Of a stretch of DNA of 64,000 bases, positions 1 to 11,411 are shown one piece after another. Below the pieces are notes generated by a model that worked only from the letters and a program-made list of their open reading frames with translations, was not told the DNA's origin and searched no databases. Source of the DNA: Nymphaea colorata (lineage: Eukaryota; Streptophyta; Magnoliopsida; Nymphaeales; Nymphaeaceae); NCBI RefSeq assembly GCF_008831285.2, contig NC_045144.1, positions 2,172,001 to 2,236,000 of the forward strand. The letters are read 5' to 3'. The number at the start of each line of letters is the position of its first letter. Position 1 is the first letter of the stretch. Position numbers and translations under genes: made by a program.

Positions 1-1238
1 TTGAAGATTTCAAAAACCCTAGGTCTGATATGCATGGAGTCCAAACCTAGCTTAGTCATGTAAAACCTAGCTCAGTTTTGTAAGGCCTAAATCAGGTCAC
101 TCTTAGAGTCCACTACTTGGAAACCTAGTCCAATGGCCTAGATCTAATCAAATCTCTTTAAAATTCATTTCATATGAAATGAATGAAGCTTTATCATGGT
201 TTGACTAAGATCAAATACATTACTACAGTCAAACCTAGCCCTAGGTAGGATTAAACCTAGTGTAGGCAAGACTGAACCCAGTTCTCTTGATTGACCTATC
301 CCTAACCTATTTGGATCTTGGATCTCAATTCAAGACATTGGATTCAAACCATGCACCCTACAACTGATTTGGACATTGATATTAAACCCAAATTCTAGTA
401 TATGAGATTTGAACTTCAATTATTGGATTTTAGATCTCAGATTATGGATCTCAGACCATGGATATTGCATTATGGATCTCAGATTATGGATCTTGGATTT
501 TAGAGTTTGGATTTTTCAAATTTCACAAAATGAAACTTGAATCTCATATTATGGATATTGGATTATTGATCTTGGATTTAAACCCTAGATTCTGGATTTT
601 GGATTTTGAATTTTAGATCTTTGATCTCATATTTTAGATCTTGGATCTTGAAATTTCAAAGCAAATACGTATTTGGTCATCATCCTTGGATCAATTTCCA
701 CATAATCAGACCCAAATGCCATATTTTAGAACCATGTTAATCATCAGATGTGGACTAATTCTCTCAGACTTTTGATTTTAGAATATCAAATTACATGAAT
801 ATAAGATCAAACCTACTGGATTGTTAAACCTGTGATTTTAGATCATGAGTCTCAATTGCATGATATGACATTTTGGATTTTTATAACATCTCATATTTCA
901 AATTTATACAAGAATTATATAAAACTTCTCAGATTTTGATAACAAGTCTTGGATTCATATCTGGTTTTCTCCTATAGGTCCATGTTCTACACCCAAGTCC
1001 TAGTAGAGACCAGACTTCAGTCTACATGACCTAGTTTTACATGCCTCATAGTAGGTTTAGGATCATGATTTGCATTGGTATATGATGATCCAGACATGAA
1101 ATGACATGAAAATTTAATTCTCCTCGTTCATAAGTCTTTTTTAAGATCTACTTAGATTTTGATACATGCATGATTTCCAAATTACGATGTTTGCTTTCTT
1201 ATGTTTGGACAACATTTAGACTTAAAAAATAAAACATT
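1..1238. repeat. Degenerate short-motif repeats, no gene
   Basis: No coding sequence is recognisable. The first 300 bases repeat the octamer AAACCTAG and close variants about six times. From about 360 to 660 the text is built from variants of GGATCTCAGATTATGG and GGATCTTGGATTTTAG. This looks like an old, mutated simple array. The octamer resembles the plant telomere unit AAACCCT but never forms a clean telomeric run. Confidence 0.45.
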
Positions 1239-1450
1239 TAGGAGGTGTTTGATATATCTAGAATCATGGAATTTATAATCAAAATTCTCATTTTTTAAGA
1301 AACTGGAATTATTAAACAAACATGGTATTCTGTTTTTGGAATTAAGAAACTGAAACCTGGAATACTGATTCCACTCCAATTTGAGGAGGAATTATGATTC
1401 TGGAATTTGTATTCTTGAATCAAAATTCTAAACCATCAACCACCCCCTTA
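1239..1450. mobile_element. MITE, hAT/PIF-like ends
   Basis: The left end reads TTAGGAGGTGTTTGATA. The right end, reverse-complemented, reads TAAGGGGGTGGTTGATG, so the two are imperfect terminal inverted repeats of the G-rich GGTGTTTG class common in plant MITEs. The 212-bp interior is AT-rich, has GGAATT-type repeats and no coding capacity. I see no clear target-site duplication, so the exact ends and the superfamily are uncertain. Confidence 0.5.
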
Positions 1451-2572
1451 GTCTAGACCTCGTACCGACAGGTCGGGTTCCATATCTCGAAATCCTGGAC
1501 AAGAAATGGAGGCGAGTATAGGTAATAATATCTCATCTATTACGATCTACATTTAAGATTTGTGAAAATTTTATGCATGAACAAGCAATATATGTAGAAC
1601 ACCCTGATCGCACTTATAGAAGAAAGGCAATATATGTAGAAGACATAATAAAGGCAATATATGTAGAAGATTTAATTCATATAGTTTCTTGTTTTATGGC
1701 AATACTAAATTGTTGTAAGCATTTATAGGAATTTTGGTATCCCAATCTCAGGAGTTAGGATGGTGGAGACTGCAATTCCCAAAAGTATGAGTTATGATCA
1801 TAATTTATTATGAAATTAGATTTGCTGAAACTGAAACTACTGTATGTTAACCACTTACCTATGATGGATGCAATGGCACTAAGTGGTACCTAGCCGCATG
1901 TAGGATTCTTGCATCAACTAAGACATCAGCCATCTAGTACTCAAATACAATTCTCCTATTACAAACCAAATGCTATATATGTGTGACAACACTAATCCAA
2001 TATTTGGAAACATATCATAGGCATCTATATCTGCCTATATACCATTGTATGTCTAAAATGGGGGGAAAAAAGGATCTCAGATTTGCATACCATATGTAAA
2101 CAGTCAAGTATCTATTAGGCTGGTACTATAAGGATATTTAATGCAAGTATCCTCCAAGGTTAGTGTACAAACATCATTAAGGAGCTAGGTTAATATCAAC
2201 AGAAGTAGGAAGATGGTGAAATTAGTTTTGCAAATGATAAAAATATGATTACAAGCACTTGGAGATGTTGCACTGGCTTTTTCAATATTGTTGAATCTCA
2301 TACGAAGAAAAAAATTGTGAATGGAACTCTTAGTATTAGCAGCTCTCATTTGTTTTATGACTGAGGGAAGGATTTTTTTTTCCCTATTTAATGACAAGTA
2401 CATGGGAGTAGTAGGATGCTAGCAATGTAAATGAAGTTGTTTAATAATAAGCCTAAAAAAAAGCATTATTCTCCTAACAAAATAATATATTTGGTTTTGA
2501 ATAGGTGGAACCATGGAAGTGTAATGATATGGCTAAATTAAAAGCACATGACCAATTGCATATATACAATGT
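1451..2572. other. Intergenic, nothing recognised
   Basis: AT-rich sequence without a recognisable gene, RNA or repeat boundary. The short phrase GGCAATATATGTAGAA recurs near 1625 and 1652-1668, a minor local duplication. Confidence 0.5.
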
Positions 2573-3100
2573 CACTACAAGAAATCAAGCATATCCATTA
2601 GCGCGAAAAGATGTCAGTAAAGATGGGCAATGTATCAATAAAAATATTAGAGATGCAAATTGTGATGTGAAAATGTTTGTTAGTAATGCTAATCACTAAA
2701 AAAAAGTTTTACTAATGCTAGAAAAACGTCAGTCAAAACCAAAAAATCGTCAGTATAAAAACGTCATGACGGCTCTATCACGAAGTATTTACGAATGTTT
2801 TTTACAATGTCAGCCAAAGTTTTCCATTAGTGACATTAAAGAAGTGAGCAAATATTGTATCAATATTGACGTTTTGTTGCATCAGAAAATCTTGTTGATA
2901 AAGACCTTGAAAAAGGATTCATTGATGCAAACATAATCATGTATTTACTGATGTTGTATCATTATTGATGTTTATGAATGTCGAAAAAGTGTGTTTTTTG
3001 CTATCCACTTTTGCATCAGTAAATTTTCATCATCACTAATGTTTCTTTAAGAAATAATCTTTTACTGGCATCCTTATTACAGTCAATAAATGCTTTTTAA
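2573..3100 (+). mobile_element. CACTA-type terminus with subterminal repeats
   Basis: The sequence CACTACAAGAAATCAAGC at 2573 matches the canonical end of plant CACTA (En/Spm) transposons. For the next 500 bases short motifs of the type GTCAGTAAA, CGTCAGT, TACTGATG and GCATCAGTAAA recur in both orientations, as expected of the subterminal repeats bound by the transposase. No matching end (CTTGTAGTG) was found to the right, so the element is either truncated or its other end has decayed. Confidence 0.55.
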
Positions 3101-4452
3101 GACAAACCTTAGTGTCCCATACATATAATCCCAGTATTAGGAACATAAAGAATTAATTATTACACCAACAATTTTAGCTATATACATCAATAAACATAGA
3201 AAAAAAGGTCATATATAGTACAAAAATGTTGTGTACACATGAAAAAGAACCTTGACTTAAAATTCGTTAAAATATTGTTTGTTCTTTATAAGTACAACAA
3301 AACATTGCCCCCTAGTATCATCATCAACTCCATTCAACTTTTTTAGTGGGCAACAATCAACATCTATCCCAAAAGTGAAGCCAATGCAAGCAAAGAAAAT
3401 CAAGTTAGAGATAAATGTTTGTATGGCAATATATACAACTTCAAATTGTCACCTGCAAATGTTAAAGGAAATGTGTTAATTACTACTTGTCCTCATTCAA
3501 AGGAAAGCATAGCATTAATTCACAATTGATCTCAGTAACTAAGCCCTTCTACATCGATTCACTTACACAAAGTAACACGTAGTTAGCCTTCCATTCAGCT
3601 CAGGAACCAACTAGTGAACTATAGAAAAAAATTATAGCACAAATAAGTAAATGCAAAAAAATTAAATTTAAAATTAAAACCAAAAATTTCATCAATCTAG
3701 AGATAGGAGTGACCAGAGAACTAGGACTATTTTCAAAGCATCATGCATGATAGCATTGATAAACTTCTTGGTATCAAGCATCAGAATCACTCAAGCCTGA
3801 GCGATGAGTTTTATAGCCACACCATTTAGCCCCATAGTGTCAAAAACAAGCAAACAAGCATGATGCAAGAGCTCATACCATTTGATAAGTGTTGCACAGC
3901 TGGTACCAAAGAATTGAATTATTGTAAGAGCTTGATGAACAATACATCTGCAATTTCAATTTTTTTTTCAACTGTTCTTGTCATGAAGAAAAGCATTTTA
4001 GAAATAGAAAATAGATCATACATGTTGACTTCACAGGTGCAAACAAAAAAATCAGGTGAATATTTCAAGACAGGAAAAGAGTAAGCATCGTCTTACAGCA
4101 TCAACCCAGAGATTCACTCAACGCCTATCATGCAAGGCAGATAAAGGATCCAAATCCATTCCTGTTAAAAACTGGTCTTTCTCATGATATCCACTTACCC
4201 ATACTCTTCTCTCTTATAAACTCCTGTTGTATGGAACTTTCTAATAGTAGGCTACATGGTGCAGTTTGACAGCTACCTTTCTCACTTGACCGCACTCCAG
4301 AAATTGCAAGTTCACTAATGAACTTCATGGCCACAGTAACCCACATTTCACATTTGCATAGAAGGTACAAGAGCCTATAAATTTGTTAGCTAGTGCTTCA
4401 ACATTTAAAAGCCAGAACCTTTTGCATCCAAGCATATTAATTGTTCTAAAAA

Positions 4453-4453
<1 letters not shown>
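3101..4453. other. Intergenic, possibly interior of a decayed element
   Basis: No recognisable coding sequence. A less AT-rich patch at about 4196-4380 could be read on the minus strand as an exon ending in a GTAAGT donor, but I do not recognise the peptide and do not call it. The stretch may be the interior of the CACTA-like element that begins at 2573. Confidence 0.35.

Positions 4454-4525
<72 letters not shown>
4454..4525. repeat. (TA)n microsatellite
   Basis: An uninterrupted TA dinucleotide run of about 72 bases. It produces artefactual reading frames of alternating Tyr-Ile on both strands. It directly abuts the left arm of an inverted repeat. Confidence 0.97.
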
Positions 4526-4529
<4 letters not shown>

Positions 4530-4561
4530 AGGTACATCATTTTTCATGTATTTGTTGTGTG

Positions 4562-4594
<33 letters not shown>

Positions 4595-4636
4595 ATGTGG
4601 ACCAGCAAATACATGAAAAATGATGTACATAAGGTA
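4524..4636. repeat. Inverted repeat with 31-nt arms (foldback)
   Basis: The arm at 4524-4554 (starting TACCTTAGGTACATC) and the arm at 4606-4636 (ending GATGTACATAAGGTA) are reverse complements with a single mismatch over 31 positions. The 51-base loop contains short TA and TG runs. The unit could be a small foldback MITE whose ends are TACCTTA/TAAGGTA, or a transcribed hairpin. No transposase or gene is associated. Confidence 0.8.
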
Positions 4637-5000
4637 TTTCTAACTGCTCCTTTTCAAATAAATTTCTGTGTATGTCTGGTATGGTCTATTTACTGAGATA
4701 TAGAAAAGGAATGATCATTAATCAATTAAAAAACATGATTTTTGAGCCTTATAACTTCATAAGAATTTTGACATTAATTTGGCGAACCTCGAAAAACAAT
4801 GCACACTTCATGTTGGGCAAGTTAATGCTTGATCTTGTATAGACAAACTTGTTGCTCACACATGTAGAAAAGACAATTGATACTATGTAACATGGACTCT
4901 CTTTATAAAGTTGTTTAACCCATACCATACCCCCAAGACATTATGTTGCTGCTCTCTCACAACAAATTTGATTATCAGCTATGACAATTGCAGTCAATCA
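4637..5000. other. Intergenic flank of retrotransposon A
   Basis: No gene or repeat recognised. The last five bases (AATCA) form the left target-site duplication of the copia element that begins at 5001. Confidence 0.6.
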
Positions 5001-5440
5001 TGATGAAAGCTAATGCAAAAAATAAAAATAAAAATGTACATTCTTTATGAAGAAGGTGAATTGTTCGACTTTTGGGTTCTCTAATAACTCCATCATGCAC
5101 ATGACAAGTGCCCCTTCAACTTGCTTACTTTAATTTTCACTTTTTTGTTTTTAATGCAAATGTCAATTATGACCATAGTGGAATCGCCAAGAGTCATTTT
5201 TCATGTTTTTTTGTCATGTATATATATGGCTCTTTGAGTCGGCTAAATGTGTGTGAGAAAGGCTTTCAAGTGTGCTTAAAGTTTTCTTGTCATGTGCTTA
5301 ATCTTTGCTGCCTTGTGTTATGCCTTGTGACTTGAAGAAACAAGTGGTGGTTAGTTGTTGTGTTGTTCTTGTCTTATATTTGTGTCATTTACAGGAGCAC
5401 AAGAAGAGGACATGCAGACTAGTCATTCCTTTAGCAAATA
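5001..5440 (+). repeat. 5' LTR of copia A
   Basis: Starts TGATGAAAGC and ends AGCAAATA, directly before the primer-binding site. It aligns along its whole length with 9549-9998. The terminal CA expected of an LTR is TA here, while the 3' copy keeps CA, so the 5' copy has a terminal C-to-T change. Confidence 0.92.
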
Positions 5441-5441
5441 G

Positions 5442-5453
5442 TGGCATCAGAGC
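5442..5453 (+). other. Primer-binding site (initiator tRNA-Met)
   Basis: TGGCATCAGAGC, one base after the 5' LTR, differs at one position from the TGGTATCAGAGC complementary to the 3' end of plant initiator methionine tRNA. This is the usual minus-strand primer site of Ty1/copia elements. Confidence 0.85.
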
Positions 5454-5581
5454 TTCAGGTTGGTCCATTCTAAGCATCATAGTGTTGTCGTAATTGCTGG
5501 TAAAAGTGCAATAAAGAAGCCTACAAGGTAAAATCTGCACACAACTTGTTCGACATTCTGTGAGAAATTTTTTCGTTCATT

Positions 5582-6500
5582 ATGGCTAATGGCATGACCA
5601 CTTTAAATATTTTTCAATCATTCATACCTATATTTAATGGAGATAATTATGGATTGGAGCTTAAAAATGAAGACCTTTTTTGTCACAAGATCTTTGGGAT
5701 TTAGTTGAGAATGGTTGTACAGAGATTGCAAAGAACTCCAAACAAAAAGAAAAGACAGTTGAATCAAGAGAGCAACGGCAGAAGGATTCAAAAGCCTTAC
5801 TTGTTCTTCAATAAGCTGTAACTAAGACTATCTTTCCTCGAATTGCTGGTGCTACTAGTTCAAATGAAGCATGGACTATTCTTAAGCAAGAATATCATGG
5901 TGATAAGAAGGTAACAACAGTGAAACTTCAAAATCTCCGTAAAGGGTTTGAGACATTATTTATGAAAAACAATGAATCGGTCCAAGAATTTTTTTCAAGA
6001 GCTTTCATAATTATAAATGAGATGAAAACTTTTGGAGAGGTTGTTACTAACTAGAAAATTGTTGAAAAAATATTGAGGAATTTACCGCCTAAATTTGATC
6101 ATGTAGTTATGGCTATAGAAGAATCTAAAAATTTGACTGCATACTCTACTAATGACTTATTGGGTTCTCTTTTAGCCCATGAACAAAGTATGAATACGTC
6201 AACTAAGAAATGTGTAAAACAAGCATTCCAAGCCCAAGTCAAGCTGGATGACTTTAGCAAAGAGAGAAAGGTTGCAATTGTTTGAAAGAATGCAAGTCAC
6301 GGGAGAGGTAGAGGTAACTACCGTGGACGTGGACGAGGAAGATTTGAGGCAGAAAGAAATAAGTCAGAAGAAGGTGACACAAACAATCAAAAACATGGCC
6401 ACAAAAACTGGTACTGTGTATTTTGCAAAAAAAATTGTCATACTGAAGCGTACTATTGGACAAAGAAAAACAACAAACTAATGTAGTGGAAGAGAAAGGA
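5582..6500 (+). pseudogene. copia A gag (nucleocapsid) pseudogene
   Basis: The reading frame starts at ATG 5582 (Met-Ala-Asn-Gly...). After a few dozen codons it shifts near the conserved motif that follows FNGDNY. A later block (about 6050-6280) reads as a typical copia gag segment with LRNLPPKFDHVV and a stop in place of Gln near 6053. The zinc knuckle is at 6415-6456: two Cys spaced CxxC, then His, but the last Cys of CX2CX4HX4C is Tyr (TAT at 6454-6456). The capsid-nucleocapsid protein would package the element RNA. This copy is broken by frameshifts, a stop and the damaged knuckle. Confidence 0.8.
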
Positions 6501-6539
6501 GGAGATGGTAACTTGTTTTTTATTCATATAGAGTCAAAA

Positions 6540-6960
6540 GAAAATATTGATCATGTATGGTTTTTAGATAGTTGATGCAATAATCATATGACAGGAAAGA
6601 AAGACTTGTTTCGTCACATTGATGAATCGGTGAAGCAACAAGTTCGACTTGGAGACAATAAAAAGGTGCAAATTGATGGTAAAAGCACAATTGAGATACC
6701 AATTAAAAATGGTACTTAAATGTTGGTACATGATGTTTACTATATACTTGGATTAGCATATAACTTGCTAAGTGTAGGACAGATAGCACAAAAATGATAT
6801 TTGATTTCATTTCATGATGATGTATGTGAAATCAAAAAAAATGTTCTAACATGCCACCTATAGTAGTGCACATGACAAAGAACAAAATGTTTCCAATCGA
6901 TCTTTCACACTTTAATGTGTATGCCTTAGTTGCAGACATGAATAAAGTTTCTAAGTTATG
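6540..6960 (+). pseudogene. copia A protease region
   Basis: An aspartic protease region lies directly after gag. The catalytic triad should read Asp-Ser-Gly in the context WFLDSGCxNHM. Here W-F-L-D-S is followed by TGA at 6573-6575 and then C-N-N-H-M, so the glycine codon has become a stop. The following peptide contains the expected LGLAYNLLSVGQ-like stretch in decayed form, leading into the integrase zinc-binding region. A Trp-to-stop change (TGA 6959-6961) precedes HLRYGHL. No active protease is possible. Confidence 0.75.
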
Positions 6961-6961
6961 A

Positions 6962-7790
6962 CACTTAAGATATGGACACTTGCATTACAATGGACTGAGG
7001 TTATTGAGGCAGAAAAAATTATTTGTTGGTGTACCTCATCTTACTATTAATGAAGATATCTGTGAAGTATGTGTGTATGGAAAACAACATCGTCTTCTAT
7101 TTCCAATTGAGAAAGCAGGGAGAGCGAAAGCTCCTTTAGAATTAGTACATGTTGACATTTGTGGACCAACAAAAAATCCATCTCTGAATAATAGTAGACA
7201 TTTTTTACTATTCACTCATGATTTTTCTCGCATGAGTTGGGTGTTTTTTCTTGTTGAAAAATCAGAAGCCTTTGAAAAATTCAAGGAATTTAAAGTATTT
7301 GCGGAAAAAGAAAGTGTTCGACCTATAAAAATATTTTGTACTGATAGAGGGAGAAAATTTATGTCAAATGATTTTGACAATTTCTGCAAATTACATGGTA
7401 CACGTAGACAACTAACGGTAAGAAAAACTCCTCAACAAAATGGAGTTGTTGAAAGAAAGAACCGTACAATGGCAGAGATGGATCGTAGCATGTTGAATGA
7501 AAAACATCTCGCCAATGAGTACAGTTGTGTATCTTCTCAACATATCACCAACTAAAGCAGTCCGCAATATGACTCCATATGAAGCATGGTGGAAGAAAAA
7601 ACCTGAATTAAGTAATTTAAAAGTTTTTGGATGCTTTGCTTACTCCTTGCTTGATTCTAGTAGTCGAGACAAAATGGATAAAAAGATAAAAAGAGTGAGA
7701 AATGTGTTTTTGTGGGTCATAGTAATAACTCAAAAGGTTATAGACTATACAATCCGGTAACAAAGTCTTTAATCATTCAGCGTGATATCA
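6962..7790 (+). pseudogene. copia A integrase pseudogene
   Basis: The longest open stretch of the element (6980-7555), followed by a second frame from 7497. The GAG-pre-integrase zinc-binding site is present, with His in HLRYGH and the CEVC pair at 7061-7072. The catalytic DDE residues are all in frame: Asp 7154-7156 (in HVDICGP), Asp 7343-7345 (in CTDRG) and Glu 7451-7453 (in GVVERKN). The protein would insert element cDNA into the genome. A frameshift near 7500 splits the core from its C-terminal part, which continues as NMTPYEAW and LKVFGC in the next frame. Confidence 0.88.
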
Positions 7791-8099
7791 TTTTTTGTGA
7801 GAATAGATCATGGGAGTAGACAACAACAGAAGATCAACATATTCTATTTGTTGAATCAACTTCTCACTTACATGCATCATTGTCAAGTGCTACTCATTCA
7901 AAAGAGACCAATTCAGATCATGAAGAAGATGTCGAAATAATTACAGATGGATCTTCTCCACCAAGAAAGGTACGATCTCTGTATGACATATATGCTTCTT
8001 GTTCATTTGCTTTTATGATAATTGACCATCATATTATGAGGAAGCATGTGGTAAAGAAGAATAAGAAAAAACAATGCAAGAAAAGATCACTACAATTAA

Positions 8100-9000
8100 G
8101 AAAAATGATACATGGCAGCTTATAGACTTGCTACAAGGAAATGAGTCTATAAGTGTAAAATGAGTTTACAAATTGAAATATAATGTCGATGGAAGTATAC
8201 AAAAATACAAGGCCAGACTAGTCGTCAAAGAGTATGTACAAAAATATTACATTAATTATTTTGAAACTTTTTCTCCTGTTGCTCGTTTTGAGACTATTAG
8301 ACTAGTATTGGCACTAGCAACTCACTTAAAATGGAAGGTATTCCAATTTGATGTCAAATCTACTTTTTTGAATGGTTTTTTAAAAGAAGATGTATATGTA
8401 CATCAACCACAGGGCTTTATCATAAATAGACAGGAAAAGAAAGTGTATAATTTGAATAAGGCCCTTTATAGCCTCAAGCAAGCACCAAGAGCATGGTATG
8501 GAAGGCTTGACACATAACTTCATAGAAATGGGTTTCAACGTTGTGAGAGTGAACCTACATTATACTTGAAAAATGAAGGTATTGACATGCTTGTGCTATG
8601 TGTTTATGTAGATGACATTATCTACATGGGATCAAGTAATGTGCTCATTCAAAAATTCAAGGACAGTATGATAAGTGAGTTCGAAATGTCAGATCTAGGT
8701 TTATTGCACTTCTTCCTTGGTCTTCAAGTTGTCTAAATAAATAACGGCATTTTTATCTCTCAAGAAAAATATGCACTAAACCTACTTAAGAGGTATAAAA
8801 TGTTTGATTACAACTCGTGTTCTATTCCCATGAACGCAAGTAAAAAGTAGACTTTCTTTGATGGGACTGCTAAGGCCAATGAACATTGTTTAGATGTCTA
8901 GTTGGTTGCTTGTTATATTTGACTCATACACGACCAGATATTTTTTTTTGTCAGTTTAGTATCCAGGTTCATGCACAATCCATCACTACACCATATGGGG
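8100..9000 (+). pseudogene. copia A reverse transcriptase pseudogene
   Basis: The reading frame containing ATG 8173 gives clear Ty1/copia reverse transcriptase: [45 protein letters not shown], and the catalytic YVDD at 8605-8616, which is intact. Stops interrupt it at 8161 (TGA for Trp), 8515 (TAA for Gln), 8734 (TAA for Gln) and 8848 (TAG). A pair of compensating frameshifts lies at about 8880-8990. The enzyme would copy element RNA into DNA. Most of the stops fit C-to-T or G-to-A changes at Trp or Gln codons. Confidence 0.9.
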
Positions 9001-9420
9001 GCAGCAAAACGTGTTTTGTGTTACATCCTTGAAACTACCGAATATGAAATTTGGTATAAATCTGATGTTTGTTTTAACTTGCTTGGTTATACTAATAGTG
9101 ACTAGGCAGGAGTTGTAGATGACCGAAGGAGTACATGCGGCTATGTTTTTACACTTGAATCAGGTGCTATATCATGGTGTTCAAAAAAGTAAAGTACGAC
9201 GGCATTATCATCTTCAGAAGCAGAGTATATTGCTGCATCTGCAGCTACTTGACAGGAAATTTGGATGCATCGAGTTTTGTAAGATCTTGGCCAAAGTCAA
9301 ACTCAAGAAACACCAATCAATTGTGACAACAAGGCAACCATAGCAATGACAAGAAATCAAATTTATCATGGGCAGACAAAACATATTGAACTTCGTCATC
9401 ATTATTATTCATGAGATTGT
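9001..9420 (+). pseudogene. copia A RNase H pseudogene
   Basis: The C-terminal RNase H domain follows the reverse transcriptase in the same frame: GAAKRVLCYI, LLGYTNSD-stop-AG at the position of the usual YxDSDWAG (TAG 9103-9105 for Trp; the Asp before Ser is Asn), then DRRSTCGYVF, ALSSSEAEYIAAS and the C-terminal IYHGQTKHIEL, HHYYS-like segment in shifted frames. It would remove RNA from the RNA-DNA hybrid. It is inactive here because of stops at 9103 and 9250 and the altered acidic residue. Confidence 0.85.
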
Positions 9421-9537
9421 TGGTAAATGTCAAATCGTGTTGAAGTATTGCTCAACCAATGAGCAAGTTGTGGATGGGTTTACTAATACCCAAAATTTGT
9501 GAAGTTTCAGTCTCACTTTAGTGTCTCAAACTTTGCA

Positions 9538-9548
9538 TTAAGGGGGAG
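9538..9548 (+). other. Polypurine tract of copia A
   Basis: The purine run AAGGGGGAG lies immediately before the 3' LTR, the plus-strand primer position in LTR retrotransposons. Confidence 0.85.
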
Positions 9549-9998
9549 TGATGAAAGCTAACGCAGAAAATAAAAATAAAATAAAAACATGCAATATTTA
9601 TGAAGAATGTGAAGCATTCAACTTTTGTGTTCCCCAATAACTCCATCATGCGCATGACAAGTGCCCCTTCAACTTGTCTACTTTAATTTTCAATTTTTTG
9701 TTTTTAATGCAAATGTCAATTATGACCATAGTGGAATCCCCAAGAGTCATTTTTCAGTTTTTTTTTGTCATGTATATATATGGCCTTTTTGGTCGGCTAA
9801 ATGTGTGCGAGAAAGGCTTTCAAGTGTGCTCAAAGTTTTCTTATCGTGTGCTTAATCTTTGCTGTGTTGTGTCATGCCTTGTGACCACTTCAAGAAACAA
9901 GTGATGGATTAGTTGTTGTGTTGTTATTGTGTTATATTTGTGTCATTTATAGGATCACAAGAAGAAAACGTGTAGGCAGGTCGTTCCTTTAGCAAACA
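9549..9998 (+). repeat. 3' LTR of copia A
   Basis: Starts TGATGAAAGC and ends AGCAAACA; aligns with the 5' LTR at 5001-5440. It is about 10 bases longer because of small AT-rich indels near its start. TG...CA termini are intact here. Confidence 0.93.
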
Positions 9999-11411
9999 AA
10001 CCATATATGTTGGCTTGTCCTATCTCGAGCTTGCATTTGCCATCCTCCTGTCCGCGATTGTCCTCTGCCAAGTCATTTTACATCTGAAACTATTTTCTTG
10101 ATCAAGTCATTTTCGTTTTACTGTTTGTTCCTATTTTTGTTTTTTGTTCTCATCGTTTTCATTTGTTAATTTTCTTAGTTGCTGCCTTTTGTTTTCCTCT
10201 TCCATTCATGTTTTCTTTTGCATTTTCCTGTAATCGGAGACTGCAGATCATAAACTTTACCCAGAATCCCGACCTAAATCTGAAAACCCGGTCAAAAATT
10301 ATAAACAAATTAAAAATCAAAGTTGGCCTTCCACATAACTACAGTCCACGTCTTTGTACTATGAAATTTTGTTCCTAGCTGAATAAGGCACTGAATCATT
10401 GGCAACACTCAGATGACAACCCTCCTATATTATCTCTTCCCTCTCTGAGTCCATTGTCTCCTCCCTTGAAGCATTGCTTTGAGCCTCCGTTTGGACCATG
10501 AATTATTAGGAAAGATATATTTAATTGATGCCTATTTGTAATCGCCTCTTCCAACCCCCCCCCCCCACTTGATAATGCTGAACCCTGAGTTTGGGAAAAT
10601 TAGGAGGCTGAGATTGGATAGGCCACTACCACATTTGGCCAACCATGATGCTTTCCAGGTAATTTGGACCATTGGCCTTTTTTCCGATTGGAAGCTCTCG
10701 ACGCTCGAGTCCTAGCCTCTAACTAGCTTACCAATTGGAGTAGATCTTGCCAGAAATGGGTTCAGATGTTGGAATGCCAGGGCCTAGTCAACTAAACAAA
10801 CATTGAGTGTGGCTGGGTTAGGGAATCAACAAAGAAGAAATGAATATAGAATACAAATATGCATAAGTTTCGACAACAGGTATGCTCTGCTATTGTTCAT
10901 CAAGTTTTTCATGTATTTTTAGCTTTCAACTAACAGATTATAATGTTATCTTGGATTAAATGTTATTGTATCCATAACTTTAATCTTGTTAACTGCAGAG
11001 TGGAATTCAATCAAGTTAGTTTCTGTTGCTTAAAAACCTTTTTCTAAGGTCATGGCATCTGAAGAGAGGGAAATCCTTGAAAACCTTCCAAACCAGCTGC
11101 TTCAACCCAGGTGGTTTGCTCACCAGTGCAGGTTTGTTATATGTCAACATTTCTTTCTGTATTCTTCTAGTGGTGCCTTGCTGATCGATGAGTGCTAGAG
11201 GATAAGAAAGTTGGGTTATGGATGTAGGCATACTAGTTCTGGAGATACACCCCCAAAGTTTTTTCCAATCACCTGTTCCATCTTCTCCAATGCCACACCC
11301 CTACTTTTGGGGAGGATAGTTGATAGTCCCACTTGAACACTTTAACTAAGATATGATGTGTTGATTCACCTTTTTCTACTGTTAAACCCAAGGTGGTTTG
11401 TTTCTTTCCAG
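9999..11411. other. Intergenic, nothing firmly recognised
   Basis: No certain gene. It includes a C10 run near 10555 and segments beginning GCCTCCGTTTGGACC (about 10485) that resemble MITE termini, but I could not pair them convincingly with a right end. Confidence 0.4.

Larger units (their letters stand above)
5001..9998 (+). mobile_element. Full-length Ty1/copia LTR retrotransposon A (dead)
   Basis: A complete element of about 5.0 kb in + orientation: LTR, primer-binding site, gag, protease, integrase, reverse transcriptase, RNase H, polypurine tract, LTR. Integrase precedes reverse transcriptase, which defines the Ty1/copia (Pseudoviridae) order. The flanking pentanucleotides are AATCA (4996-5000) and AACCA (9999-10003), a target-site duplication with one mismatch. 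The two LTRs differ at very roughly one position in ten by eye, with small indels, so the insertion is old. The coding region is broken by many stops and several frameshifts and cannot make a polyprotein. Confidence 0.93.

Noticed and set aside
1-300. Interstitial telomere
   Set aside because: AAACCTAG words are not tandem and lack the AAACCCT heptamer periodicity.
4196-4380. Possible minus-strand exon ending in a GTAAGT donor
   Set aside because: The peptide is not recognisable, no partner exon was found and an acceptor is not convincing.
4325-4616. Reading frames of alternating Tyr-Ile on both strands
   Set aside because: Produced by the TA microsatellite. The same applies to the frames at 57102-57290 and 58576-58806 and to the Leu-Ser frame at 28345-28584.
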